From the NCBI GenBank assembly GCA_009667805.1, contig CM019065.1, positions 151,006,101 to 151,070,100 on the forward strand: a stretch of 64,000 nucleotides of DNA. Reading direction: 5' to 3'. Both the position numbers and the translations under genes were made by a program. The notes below the pieces were generated by a model that saw only the letters and a program-made list of their open reading frames with translations, made no database searches and had not been told where the DNA came from. This document shows, piece by piece, positions 11,758 to 22,904 of the stretch (positions are counted from its first letter, which is position 1; every line of letters begins with the position of its first letter). This DNA is from Leptobrachium leishanense. Lineage: Eukaryota > Chordata > Amphibia > Anura > Megophryidae.

Positions 11758-12336
11758 AGAGGCCTGTTCAATACCTCAGCCGCTGCAAGTGCTAAGTTAG
11801 CAACTTGCCATTGAACGCCGTTCAACCGCTCAGCGCTCAGCAGTGCTAACCTAGCACTTGCAGCGACCCGAGGAGATGCTGAGTGTGACGTTTTAAAGAT
11901 GGCCGCCGCCATGAAGCAAGTAACAATGCCGTACAGCAAGATGGCCGCCGCCTCGAAGCAAGTAATAATTCCGTACAGCAATGTTAATTTTGAGGTTTTT
12001 GTTCACCAAAGCACAAAATATTTATTTATTATTTCCCCCTGCACATAGACATATATTACAGTTCAATTTATATATTGTTTCAGAAGTAAACATAACGTTT
12101 ATTCATTAAAAACTATCATTTTGTGGTGTGTGCATACAGAACGGAATTGTGCTGACTGCTTCTCTTTATTATATTTTGTCCGAGTGATCCGAAAAACAAT
12201 CTGAATTTTTCATTAAGAAATCGTCGGCCATTTTGGATTCAAAATTTGCATCCAAAGGGTTCAACGACACTGCTGCAGCAAATTGAATTGCTGCGCTGCA
12301 GCAATTCAGCAGCTGCTGAGGTATTGAACAGGCCTC
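11758..12336. mobile_element. 579-bp inverted-terminus element inside Penelope arm
   Basis: Ends AGAGGCCTGTTCAATAC and GTATTGAACAGGCCTCT are perfect inverts. The left Penelope copy lacks it: there GAGATCAT runs straight into CTGGCC, so the empty site is visible in the window. No unambiguous target duplication can be read. The right half (about 12000-12326) is present in reverse orientation at about 52167-52515, inside intron 1 of the gene at 51381-53352. No coding capacity; the superfamily is undetermined, possibly Harbinger-like. Confidence 0.7.
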
Positions 12337-12747
12337 TGGCCGTATCTGAATTGCCGTTTTCAAAGATGGCGGCAGTGACTTCATATCGGCTTTTTAATAG
12401 GATCATCTCCATGGAAATATTGGAACCGAAAGTGCCCTTATTGTCGGATCTTTGCCCGGAAGGGTTCCCACGGCTGGCAGACCCAGGATGTGATGAGAAC
12501 TGTTCCGGCCAACAGGGGCTAGCGCTGTGCGGTGCACCATTCGATGGATTACTTCTTCCGGTTTATCAAGCCGGAAGTACTTTGCGGGACGTTTTTTCTG
12601 TTCGTTTTCGTTTCGTATTGTGACTTCCGCTTTTTCGGTTCTTCCGTTTTTTCGTTCGTTCGTATTTCCGATTTTTCTGCTTTCTTTGATTGGTTAATTG
12701 ATTTTCATTTGGGTATATTAGAGGGATATCAGATGGGACTTTTTCAC

Positions 12748-12784
12748 GCTCCTGATGAAGTCCACGTGACGAAACGCGTCGAGA
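12748..12784 (+). ncRNA. Hammerhead-ribozyme-like motif, right Penelope copy
   Basis: Same architecture as the minus-strand motif at 9226-9262: CTC, CTGATGA (12752-12758), extra A, GTC-CACGT-GAC stem II, GAAAC (12771-12775), GC, GTC with the predicted cut after 12780, then GAG. Here the base before the cut is C, the usual hammerhead choice, but stem I is one pair shorter than in the left copy. Activity is an inference. Confidence 0.55.
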
Positions 12785-13091
12785 AACACCTTCAGACGAA
12801 TTGGGTCATGGGAGTTGGTGATGTTATGCTCCATTTGTTTTAAATTTCTGTAAGCGCAATAAAAACGTTGTTTTTATGATTGCTTGGCTATCTACACTAT
12901 TGTTATTATTCTTCCCTTAAGGCTATCATCTTGGCCTGGAGAAATTCAAGAACCTGCTATGTGTCTTCCCAGTAGCGACAGCCTGTGAGTGGTTATAATC
13001 TAAGAATACATTGCATTAATTATATTCTGCATTGTGCTGTATTGTTAGGGGTATCACCCTATGTGTGATGTACTATACATAAAACCAATTG

Positions 13092-14720
13092 CAAATAGCA
13101 GTCCTAAACCCCTCTATAACAAAAGTTCAAATAGATGCTGCTGCCAGGGAGAGGGCAGAACACAGGGGGAGCTCTGGGGTCACTCACTGCTGTACAGGGA
13201 TAAGAGTCAGGGGGTTATAATTGTGGCAGATTAGATCTGTATTTCTATCTATATCAGGGTCTGCCTGTGTATATTTGTCTAAGTGCCTGTTTATATATAC
13301 ATATATATCTCCTCCATATCGTCATATTCATATTTGTGTCTGACCATTTGGGAAGCGTATCCCTGTCTCCACAGCTGTTATGAGGGTAAGTGGTAAAATG
13401 TAATTAAAATGGTTATCTTTCTCCCTTGGGGGAGGATATAACACGTAGCTGTAAAATGGAATGTCTTTTGTACACTGACATATTGATCATACCTTGGAAG
13501 CCGACCCGGCACCAAGATTTAGGCCCTATCTTCAAAGACAGGAAGCACATCCTTGCTCCCTGGGGGAGAGATGGACACCTTTGGGCAATTAAAGATTAAT
13601 TGACAAGCGTATTGAGCATGCTCGGTATAAGGGAACTCTGGGATATGTAGTGCATGAGGCTGGGCCATTTGTGGCTGGGGGCTGGAAGGATCAGGAAGTG
13701 TATAAATTCTGAAAACTGGCCATGTGCTTGGGAAGATCACTTGGGGTACCTTCGAAAGAGGACTGATCTGTCCATGTTCCTATCTCCAGGCTCCAGGAGA
13801 ACATCGATGCTAGTTTACTGATTAGTTCTTCATAAGTAATTGCTCTGTGGTTAACCCTTTTCTTTTATTTGCTGTGTAGTGTGTAATTAATTGATTTATT
13901 CTAGTTATAATTTTTCCTGTAACAATGCACTGCGATTTCTCTATATCATAAATAAACAAATCGTATTTAAGTTCCTGCTTCTGGCTGATGAGATCCACGC
14001 TAACTAAGAGATTGGGAGTATTGCAATTTGCTTTAAGCTTGGTTATATATAAGAAATTGCGAGTTGCGGTCGTCAGGAGACGGCAGGGGATTGTGGGATC
14101 TGTAGTCACTATCCGAGTCTAGGGTAGGCAGATAGTGCGGTTGCTTAAGCCCTGCGCCTCCCGTTGCGACACGCGTAGTGTCCATGAGGACTGGTGGCAG
14201 CGTTACTAATAGAGTAGGAAAGTGAGCCCAGGGATTGTGGGAGACGTAGTCATTTCCCGCTTCAAGAGAAGACTTGTACTGCGTTGCAATCCTGGGATCA
14301 GTATATCGCGCTCTACGTGCCTGTTGTGAGAGAAAGTGTGGCCGGGACAGGTAGATAAGCGCTCGTGATAATCTGGGTCTAGGATAGATAGATAGTGAGC
14401 GGCTTAACCCGGCGTCTTTCGCAGCAGTGCACGTAGTGGTTGTGACAATAATGATTGAAAATCCCTGTACAGTACAGAGATAAGGTTTTACTGTGGTGTA
14501 TATATACAGGCATTATGACACATACGGATATTATTTTTATATTCTATTTTTATTTTTTGGAAGTTACATTTCTAATAATCTCATTATGATCACTACAAAT
14601 CCCCATAAGTAGGCGATCTGAACAATTTTATTATTTGTCTTTATCACAGTTACTGTATCTAACACAAAGGTCTTTTCTGCCTGTATGATAATAATGCAGA
14701 CCCCGTTTGAAATTGCGTAA
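13092..14720. other. Unassigned region with LTR-like features
   Basis: No coding region recognised. From about 13377 (TGTTATGAGGG) the sequence has features of an LTR or promoter: a TATA-like GTGTATAAATTCTG near 13697, an AATAAAC signal near 13950, and CTGGTGGCAGCG near 14190, which resembles the start of an internal region. A block near 14100-14150 (GAGTCTAGGGTAGGCAGATAG) recurs in diverged form near 14370-14420. No matching second LTR or target duplication was seen. Confidence 0.25.
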
Positions 14721-14728
14721 GATAAGGA

Positions 14729-16188
14729 CAGGGCCGTCTTTAATATTGACTGGGCCCTGGGCAAATATTTTTTTGGCCCCCCCCCCTGGAATTTTGCTCT
14801 CCACTCCAACATCCAAAAGAAATAGAAATACACACATAGACTTGTCTCCTAAAATTAAATCATTTTATTTTATAATATTTTTTTACAATTACACATCATA
14901 CACATCCTGTATACACATACTATTGTATATACATTCTTTGTACACATACACATTCTATATACTGTATATACCACGTACACATAATATATACATCATAGAA
15001 ACCCTTTCACATCACACATTTACACATAATAAACACATTACACCCAAACATCACCACATCATATATACACAAACACTCACCATATATATACACACACACA
15101 CTGAACATTATGTAGAAGAGAGAGAAAAAAGGATAACCCTGGAAGTGCTGACAAGGAGTAGCCAAAAGCTAATGGGATGGTAAGGGGGGGGGGGTCTAGC
15201 TGTCCCAGAATACAGGCTGAGACCTAGAATGAATTAACAAAGTGCTCACAGTCACTACCTATAGTTACTTTGCTCTGACTAACCAATTACAGATCATCCA
15301 ACATTGGATGAAGCATTTAGAGCCCCCATTTGAAATGACACAGGGAGGTTGGGTAAAATATTAGCCTAAGTGGTTTTAAATATCAAATTGAATTGGGTCT
15401 CAGACAAGCTGGAGGAAAATTGAGAGAGGGGGTGATGGAGCAAGGGGTCCTAAAGCAGAGCTCTGCTCCTTACCACATCGTGTTGTAGTCTCAGTGTGCT
15501 GCTGGGCTCCTGGCCTGGTTCGCTCCGACCGGCTCGGCTCAGCGGCTCCGTACCTGGACGCTGGGGTGGTAATGTGGTGTCGTCAGCTCAGCAAGCGAGT
15601 CTCTCTCGTCGTCACAGTGAGACTACCATGCGGGGACAGTCTGAGCATGCGCGCCGCGCCGCATCACGTGGTACGTACGCCAAGAGGGCGGCGCCAACAG
15701 CGTGAATGCCGTTCCCAGCCTTGTGTCGGCTGTAAGGAAGGCACGCACGCTGTCGCTGCTGGTGCTGCAGCGGCTCCGCTCTGTGTGCGTGTGGCTGGCT
15801 ACTACCAGACTCAGCTCCAGTGCCCCCCTGCCTGCTGCTGCCAGCCCGGGCCTCTGCACTGAGTCTGCGGTCACGTCAGACTCTCAGAGAGAGTGATACT
15901 GGGCTGGCTGGCACTGCAGCTGCAGGCCTGCAGTCAGATCATGATCAGATCGATGGCGGCGCCGCCGGCAGCTGGGCTTCATGCGGCAGTGGAGGCGGAG
16001 CCGGCCCGGCCAAGACTACTCTGTAACAACAAATAGGAGTCACTGGTTACAGACAGTAGTAATACACACAATACACAAGCCGTTTTCTGCGCCGCCGGGC
16101 CGCCGGCTGTCTTTGCTGCGGGGCCCAAGGGGACAGCTGCTTTGGGTCCCTCAAGTGCCCCATTTGCCCCGCGTTAAAGACGGCCCTG
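14729..16188. mobile_element. Non-autonomous hAT with perfect target duplication
   Basis: Termini CAGGGCCGTCTTTAA and TTAAAGACGGCCCTG are perfect inverts. The 8-bp GATAAGGA occurs immediately before (14721-14728) and after (16189-16196). The interior has an A/C/T-rich part (about 14870-15110, many ACACAT steps) and a GC-rich part (about 15480-16170). No transposase; open frames in the GC-rich part show no domain. Confidence 0.92.
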
Positions 16189-17138
16189 GATAAGGAACAC
16201 CATCTAGAGCTCAGAATCTTACATTTCAACAATATTTCTTTAACGGATAAATGAAAACATGAAAAATTAAAAATGAGCACATTAACATTATTTCTAATTT
16301 TCTAACTATCTCAAAATAACAATTTCTGCACGAAACTTCAAATTAATTTGGTGATAAAAAATTTTAACAAAAAAATGCTTGGTAGTGAAGGGGTTAACAG
16401 ATTCTTCATTTCCGATTTTTTTTTTAAACAGTAACACATACAATATGTAACCATATAGGTTTGGATGATAAAACATTAGAAAATAATTTTATCCGCTGCA
16501 AATGATTGAACTTCGAACGGAAATTTACATTTTTTCGCCAATTTTTTATAGCATTCTGATTAAACAGTACTTATACACATAATAATGATATATTTTGAGT
16601 CTCCCATGCTCGCTGAAAAAAAATGTATAACTTGCCTGGGTATTACAATAAAACTAAAATAAAACTTCAAATCACGTTTAAACATGATGAGCATAAAACT
16701 AAAAAAATTAGCTCAGCACACAGGGGTCAAATGGCTCAGCAGCGAAGAGGTTAAAGTGTTAAAATGCTGGTGTGGATGCGGTCAGGAGGTTTTACGTTTT
16801 AACCTTAGAGTATCCGTTTAAGCTTTATATCTTTTGCAGTGTATTTCTCTACATATAATTGGTCCTTTCCATGATTCATAATCCTTTCATATCACAAAAC
16901 CATTTCTAAAGCGGAGGAATATAGCTAACAGGAAATAGACTGAATAGGGATAAACCCAATGGCTTAATCCCTTACCGTACAAAGTCTTAGCTTTGCATTA
17001 GTAGTAAAATGACACATGGATTACTGTCCAGTAGGATTGGATCTCTGGACAGTGCCGTCAGATTCACTCAAAAGGAAACCTTGAAATTTGGACTGTATTC
17101 TTTTATTTGAACTTCATTGTCACAGCACGTGTCATTGC
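16189..17138. mobile_element. piggyBac-like remnants in AT-rich DNA
   Basis: Bases about 16320-16754 carry diverged sequence of the TTAA-flanked family seen at 54768-55956 in reverse orientation: GTAGTGAAGGGGTTAA at 16384-16397 and CAGCAGCGAAGAGGTTAA ending at 16754. The two ends do not make one clean copy. The remainder, to 17138, is AT-rich with nothing recognised. Confidence 0.45.
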
Positions 17139-17490
17139 CAGGGCCAGATTTGCATCTCAGGAGTCTGTAGGCAAAGGAATGTGAAGCCCCCTTCAAATAA
17201 TTTTTTTTTTAAAAAAATGCCAAAATTACTATTTAAATTTTAATTTTGGGGCAAACCAAAGGAAAAAAATAATTAAACAAAATGAAAAACAGTTTCTCTC
17301 TGCATAAAATCAAAAGGGGCAGAATCTGTTGCCTTATTGCCTTAGTTTAGTTAGTTCCGTGACATTGTTTGTTTTACAAAAGGGAAAAAAAAATCAGTTA
17401 CTTTTTTCATTTTTTTACATTACATGGTCATGTTTGGTATCATTGGAAATACCAGACTCTGACCTTTCCAATGATACCTCACTAGAGTTG
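17139..17490 (+). mobile_element. hAT 5' fragment (CAGGGCCAGATTT family)
   Basis: Begins with CAGGGCCAGATTTGCATC, matching the start of the copy at 48086. Includes the block GGGGCAGAATCTGTTGCC and the TTTGGTATCATTGGAAA palindrome-like segment. It stops where the next repeat begins at about 17493. A second, overlapping copy of this family resumes at about 18143. Confidence 0.6.
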
Positions 17491-17492
17491 TC

Positions 17493-18110
17493 AGGTCGGC
17501 CATGTTTTCCTGGACATATATTACTACTTCATACAAAAGAGGAGCGCAGGGAAAAGTACAGACCAGCAACATGTATAATTCATATGCTGCAGGAAGGAAA
17601 TAAAGGCATGGTCACCTGGAATTCCTTTTTGATTTATTAACTATTTAGATTGTAAATTCCCATGGGAATAGGGCCTTCACGTCCTCCTGTATCTGCTGGC
17701 AGGAATACTGACCTGTCTCCTGTATGTATTGAACAATTGTTCTGTCTTTACCCATTGCACCTTGTACAGCGCTGCGGAATGTGTTGGCGCTTAATAAATA
17801 ATAATAACTGCAGCATATGGATTATACATGCTACAGGGTGGAATTTTTCATGCACTGCTAGGGTTGCCAAGTCGGCCATGTTTTCCTGGACACATATTAC
17901 GATTTCATGCAGAGGTTAGTAGTGGGAAAGTGCAGCCCTGCAATATGTATAATTAATATACTGCAGTAAGGAAATCAGGTCACCTGGGATTCCTTGTTGA
18001 TTTCTCACCTGCAGCATGTGGATTTTACATGTAGCAGGGTGGAATTTTTCATGCACTGCCCATCAGCATGAATAAATTATATGTGTCCAGGAAAACATGG
18101 CTGATCTGGT
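17493..18110. repeat. Inverted-repeat element copies ('repeat A')
   Basis: A unit starting near TCGGCCATGTTTTCCTGG, passing through ATGCACTGCCCATCAGCATG and ending CCAGGAAAACATGGC is present here in one interrupted and one fuller copy (about 17870-18110). The ends are inverted relative to one another. The first copy is opened by the SINE-like insert at 17647-17804. The same element, much more disrupted, forms the core of the composite at 19015-27565. Confidence 0.6.
17647..17804 (+). mobile_element. SINE-like / LINE 3'-end repeat
   Basis: Same family as 8592-8745: starts near TTAGATTGTAAATTCCCATG, contains TGTACAGCGCTGCGGAATG and ends TAATAAATAATAATA. It interrupts repeat A between ATTTATTAACTA and CTGCAGCATATGG. 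Confidence 0.6.
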
Positions 18111-18142
18111 GTAGGAATCCTAGTCCCTTTGTATCTCACTTT

Positions 18143-18815
18143 TAAGGATTGAAAAACAGTTTCTCTCTGTGCTCAAGTTAAAAGAAGGGGCAGAATCTGT
18201 TGCCTTAGTTGGGTTAGTGCAGTGGCATTGTTTGTTTTATATGTAAAAGCCTATATTCCCTCCGCCGTTGTAGAACACATAAAAAAAATTGTTTTACATT
18301 TATAAAAATTTTTTTTTACACATTACATGGTCATGTTTGGGATCATTGGAAAGGCCTCTGACCTTTCCAATGACACTTCACTTGACCTTGTGCGGTGAAC
18401 AAATCACAGATACCGGTTCCAAAGTCCCCCAAGTCCCCCTGTCTCTCCTCACTGCAGTGCCACGGTCTAGGTTGTCGATGAAATAATGCTTTGCATCATC
18501 AACTCCACACTTGCTGGCAGTGTGGGAAATGAGAAGGTGAGCTAGCGCAGCATCACTGTTCACTTTATAATTGTAAACTGAATAATAGTGCTGCGTTATG
18601 TAAAAAATAAAATATATATTTTTTTTGTAAGTCTAACATGTTTATATTTGTTATCACTAAGAAGCCAAAATCTGGACTTTCCAATGATACCTCATATGTC
18701 CCATATGTTTGCAAATTGTAAATTAAAAAAAATAATGGTTTATTTTCTTTCACACACAGAGCAAGGCGCCCCCTCGTGGCAGGCGCCTGTAGCACATACC
18801 TACTCTGCCTAGTCG
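18143..18815 (+). mobile_element. hAT fragment, second copy of the 17139 family
   Basis: Repeats 17282-17486 and then continues further than that copy, through CCACACTTGCTGGCAGTGTG and GTAAACTGAATAATAGTGCTG, both also in the copy at 48086-49625. Bases about 18768-18812 (GCGCCCCCTCGTGGCAGGCG, then CCTACTCTGCCTAG) look like the approach to a hAT 3' end, but a clean terminus is missing. Confidence 0.5.
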
Positions 18816-19046
18816 CAGGAAGGTCCAAACCAGCACAGCTCCACCTTAACTCCCCCGGCAGACCCTTTCCTGCCATGAAAGACAAAAGGACACACCTGCT
18901 GATACTGCTTAACTATATAGCAGCATAAACTACCCTGAAGTCCACCTAATCAGAAAATCTAAATACAAAATAAAATAATAGTCTTGCGCTGAAGAAAATT
19001 CTGCAATGCAAATATATATAAATTGCAAAAGTAATAATTTGCATAA

Positions 19047-20113
19047 TCTATACTATAATTGAGTAAGGCTTGGCGTGTCCGTCGCCAAGCCTTACTCTGC
19101 GCATGCGCGCGCAACCAGCGGCGGTTGGTTGCGCGCGCATGCAACCGCCGCGGCACGAGCCGGCTGTGCGCTCGCCGCGGCGGTTACAAGATGCACACAG
19201 CAGCCGGGTAGAGGCTGCGCTCGCAGCCTCTACCCGGCTGCCGCGTGCATCCAACCCGTCCCCCGAGCGGCGAAGGGAAAGTTCCCTCGCTTCCGCTCTT
19301 TGAAGGACCCAAGCCCCGGTCACATGGGAGTCCAACGTGACCGCGGCTTGGGTCCTTCAAAGACCGGAAGCGGGGAAACTTCCACTTCGCCGCTCGGGAA
19401 GGTAAGTATGAGGATCTCATGGGGCGGCTGTCCGAATGCCAATAGAGCATTCGAACAGCCGCCCCATGTCTGGTCTGGGGTCTGAGCTTGGGGGCAATAT
19501 CCATGTGATGGGGCAATATCCATGTGAAGGGGCAATATCCATGTGAAGGGGCAATATCCACACTCTGGGGCAATATCCATGTGATGGGGCAATATCCATG
19601 TGAAGGGGCAATATCCAGACGCTGGGGCAATATCCATGTGATGGGGCAATATCCATGTGATGGGGCAGTATCCACAAGCTGGGGCAATATCCATGTGATG
19701 GGGCAGTATCCACACGCTGGGGCAAAATACATGTGATGGGGCAATATCCATGTGATGGGGCAATATCCATGTGATGGGGCAGTATCCACATGCTGGGGCA
19801 ATATCCATGTGATGGGGCAGTATCCTCACGCTGGGGCAATATCCATGTGATGGGGCAGTATCCACACGCTGGGACAGTATCCACACGCTGGGGCAGTATC
19901 CATGAGCTGGGGGCAGTATCCACGAGCTGGGGGCAGTATCCACGCGCTGGGGCAGTATCCACACGCTGGGGCAGTATCCACACGCTGGGGCATATATCCA
20001 CGAGCTGGGGCATATATCCACGAGCTGGGGCATATATCCACGAGCTGGGGCAATATCCACGAGCTGGGGCAATATCCACAATAGACTGCCCTCTGGGCAG
20101 GCTTTCCACCTTG
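19047..20113 (+). mobile_element. Non-autonomous Helitron with minisatellite
   Basis: Starts TCTATACTATAATTG after an A and ends with a hairpin (CTGCC-CTCT-GGGCAG) followed about 10 bases later by CACCTTG and then T. Insertion between A and T without target duplication, a 5' TC start and a 3' hairpin near a CTRR-like end define Helitrons; here the last four bases are CTTG rather than the canonical CTAG. It splits the left arm of the composite element, whose other arm is intact near 27530-27565. Relative of the Helitron at 30841-35200: both open with a GTGTCYGTCGCCA block and a GCGCATGCG-rich region. Confidence 0.78.
19490..20085. repeat. Minisatellite, GGGGCAATATCCATGTGAT units
   Basis: Tandem units of about 18-20 bp on the theme GGGGCAATATCCATGTGAT, changing towards GGGGCAGTATCCACACGCT and then CATATATCCACGAGCTG. 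The array fills most of the Helitron. Related units occur in the hAT at 20885-22258 and at 28495-28725. Open frames through the array merely mirror the repeat. Confidence 0.9.
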
Positions 20114-20884
20114 TACAATAATAAAAAGAGAGCCGTATGCGCCAGCGCCAATGTGCAAATAACTACAAATTACAGTCAGTAGTGGCACTTAGTAAAACAC
20201 AGCATGTAGTGAGAAATCACACACAAAAAATACTTATATTTGTGTAGCTCTTCAGAATAGTGTCAGACAATATCCTGCATAAAAGAAAAATATACACAAG
20301 TAGCATAGGCTTGCCAGATCAGCCATATTTTCCTGGACACTTATTACTATTTCATGTAGAGGGAGAGCTTAGGGAAAAGAGCTGTCCTTCACCATGTATA
20401 ATTCATATGCTGCAGGAAAGAAATAAAGACAGGTCATCTGGGATTCTTTTTTGATTTTATACCCAGTGGCGTAGCGTGGAGGGGGCTGGGGGGCTGGGGG
20501 GGGCCGTGGCCCCGGGCGCAGTTTTCTTAGGGGCACATAATTTCAAAAGAAATTTGCGCCCCTAAAAGTTCAGGCCCGGACTGACCCGCCGGGCCCTCGG
20601 GCGGGTTGAGGGGGCCCAGATGCCGTGCAGTGGGAGTGCCCGGTCAGAGGTCCTGAACAGCGTGAGTCCGTGTTGAAGGGAGGCGGCTGCGTGCAGGCGC
20701 AGGTCACGTGGTCCGGCTAGTCAGGTGGTACTGAGTCTCTGTACCACCTGACTGGCCGGACCGCGTGACCTGCACACACACGCACGCAGCCGCCTCCCCT
20801 TCAACACAGACTCTCACGCTGTTCAGGACTGGGCAGTGGCACACCCGCTGCATGGCATCTGGACCCCAACCCCTGCTGGCATCC

Positions 20885-22258
20885 GGAGCTGGGGCAATAT
20901 CCATGTGTGAGCTGGCTGGGGCAATATCCATGTGAGAGCTGGCTGGGGAAATATCCATGTGAGAGCTGTCTGGGGCAATATCCATGTGAGAGCTGGGGCA
21001 ATATCCATGTGAGAGCTGGCTGGGGCAATATCCATTTGAGAGCTGGGGCAATATCCATGTGAGAGCTGGCTGGGGTAATATCCATGTGAGAGCTGGGGCA
21101 ATATCCATGTGAGAGCTGGCTGGGGCAATATCCAGGTGAGAGCTGGCTGGGGCAATATCCAGGTGAGAGCTGGCTGGGGCAATATCCAGGTGAGAGCTGG
21201 CTGGGGCAATATCCATGTGAGAGCTGGCTGGGGCAATATCCATGTAAGAGCTGGCTGAGGCAATATTCATGTGAGAGCTGGGGCAATATCCATGTGAGAG
21301 CTGGCTGGGGCAATATCCATGTGAGAGCTGGGGCAATATCCATGTGAGAGCTGGCTGGGGCAATATCCATGTGAGAGCTGGGGCAATATCCATGTGAGAG
21401 CTGGCTGGGGCAATATCCAGGTGAGAACTGGCTGGGGAAATATCCATGTGAGAGCTGGGGCAATATCCATGTGAGAACTGGCTGGGGCAATATCCATGTG
21501 AGAGCTGGCTGGGGCAATATCCATGTGAGAGCTGGGGCAATATCCATGTGAGAGCTGGCTGGGGCAATATCCATGTGAGAGCTGGCTGGGGCAATATCCA
21601 TTTGAGAGCTGGGGCAATATCCAGGTGAGAGCTGGCTGGGGCAATATCCAGGTGAGAGCTGGCTGGGGCAATATCCAGGTGAGAGCTGGCTGGGGCAATA
21701 TCCAGGTGAGAGCTGGCTGGGGCAATATCCATGTGAGAGCTGGCTGGGGCAATATCCATGTGAGAGCTGGCTGGGGCAATATCCATGTAAGAGCTGGCTG
21801 AGGCAATATTCATGTGAGAGCTGGGGCAATATCCATGTGAGAGCTGGCTGGGGCAATATCCATGTGAGAGCTGGGGCAATATCCATGTGAGAGCTGGCTG
21901 GGGCAATATCCATGTGAGAGCTGGGGCAATCTCCATGTGAGAGCTGGCTGGGGCAATATTTCCATGTGTGAGCTGGCTGGGGCAATATCCAGGTGAGAGC
22001 TGGCTGGGGCAATATCCATGTGAGAGCTGGCTGGGGCAATATCCATGTAAGAGCTGGCTGAGGCAATATTCATGTGAGAGCTGGGGCAATATCCATGTGA
22101 GAGCTGGCTGGGGCAATATCCATGTGAGAGCTGGGGCAATATCCATGTGAGAGCTGGCTGGGGCAATATCCATGTGAGAGCTGGGGCAATCTCCATGTGA
22201 GAGCTGGCTGGGGCAATATATCCATGTGTGAGCTGGCTGGGGCAATATCCATGTGAGC
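20885..22258. repeat. Minisatellite, CTGGCTGGGGCAATATCCATGTGAGAG units
   Basis: Units alternate between about 27 bp (with CTGGCTGGGG) and about 22-23 bp (with GAGCTGGGG). A marker variant, GAGGCAATATTCATG, recurs at about 21255, 21800 and 22060, showing larger duplications of the array. The 27-bp unit is a multiple of three, which is why the minus strand shows open frames of several hundred codons with a nine-residue period; no functional domain is visible. Confidence 0.92.
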
Positions 22259-22588
22259 TGGGGACATTCTGTGTATATGTATCTGGGGGGATATATACTT
22301 GTGAGCTGGGGGCATTTTTATATGAGGTCTGTTCTTATTGGAAAGCGTTCACATGACATAAAATAAAAGTATCGGTACTCGGTATCAGTGAGTACTTTTA
22401 AAAAATATCGGTACTCGTACTCAGTGTTAAAAAAAAGTGGTATCGGTGCATCCCTAGTTTTCATTTGTAGTTTTTTGTTTAATCACCTGCAATAGTGATT
22501 CAAAGGCAAGTGTGGTGTTTGTTTATGCTGGAATAAAAAGACCTTTCATTTTCACAACTTCAAGTCTGTGGCTGTTTATACTCTAGAG

Positions 22589-22724
22589 CAGGGTTCAGCA
22601 ACCTTGGCTCCCTGATGTTTGGGGAACTACATTTCCCTTGTGGCTCAGTTAGCCTAATGGGTGACTGAGCATCATGGGAGATGTAGTTCCCAAAACATCA
22701 GGGAGCCAAGGTTGCTGACCCCTG
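22589..22724. mobile_element. 136-bp hAT-type MITE
   Basis: Starts CAGGGTTCAGCAACCTTGGC and ends with its near complement GCCAAGGTTGCTGACCCCTG. Flanks CTCTAGAG and CCCTAGAG form an 8-bp duplication with one mismatch. The two arms (ACTACATTTCCC and TAGTTCCC blocks) make the whole element nearly palindromic. Nested inside the hAT at 20464-22904. Confidence 0.85.
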
Positions 22725-22904
22725 CCCTAGAGTACCATGTTGTTTGGCTGGAACCAAGTATCCCGAGTGGTTGTTGTATCACAGTTAAGGGGTTCAATGC
22801 CCTAATGGTGGAAGGGAATCAGGGCATGATAACGTGTCCACAGGTTGGGGGGGCGCACAATTCTTGGCTGGCCCCTGGCGCGGACAACCCATGCTACGCC
22901 ACTG

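Larger units (their letters stand above)
8888..13091. mobile_element. Penelope-like element, inverted double copy
   Basis: Two copies of one Penelope-like retroelement are joined head to head. The left copy reads on the minus strand from about 11022 to 8903, the right on the plus strand from about 11023 to 13076. The inverted arms (about 8936-10420 and 11023-13076) enclose about 0.6 kb present only in the left copy, namely the reverse transcriptase palm. The pair is bounded by a 15-bp direct repeat, ACATAAAACCAATTG, at 8888-8902 and 13077-13091, read as one target duplication around the whole unit. Both copies are 5'-truncated at different points. The left tail has about 33 extra bases. Complex inverted arrangements are known for Penelope elements. 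Confidence 0.85.
20464..22904. mobile_element. Non-autonomous hAT with minisatellite core
   Basis: Termini CAGTGGCGTAGCGTGG and CCATGCTACGCCACTG are inverts with few mismatches. Flanks TTTATACC (20456-20463) and TTTATACT (22905-22912) form an 8-bp duplication with one mismatch. The interior has GC-rich ends, one inverted pair around 20700-20820 (GGTCACGTGGTCCGGC and its complement), and a minisatellite. A block ending GTATCGGTGCATCCCTA at about 22458 resembles the 3' end of yet another hAT family. No transposase. Confidence 0.85.

Noticed and set aside
13519..14109. Minus-strand frames near the LTR-like region
   Set aside because: No gag, protease or polymerase motif; probably chance open frames.
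15480..16170. GC-rich block resembling a CpG island or first exon
   Set aside because: It is the interior of a hAT with perfect termini and target duplication; frames there lack domains.
20704..22245. Minus-strand frame of 513 codons with a nine-residue repeat
   Set aside because: It lies wholly inside a minisatellite with 27-bp units, appears in several frames at once and has no domain; the open frame follows from a unit length divisible by three.
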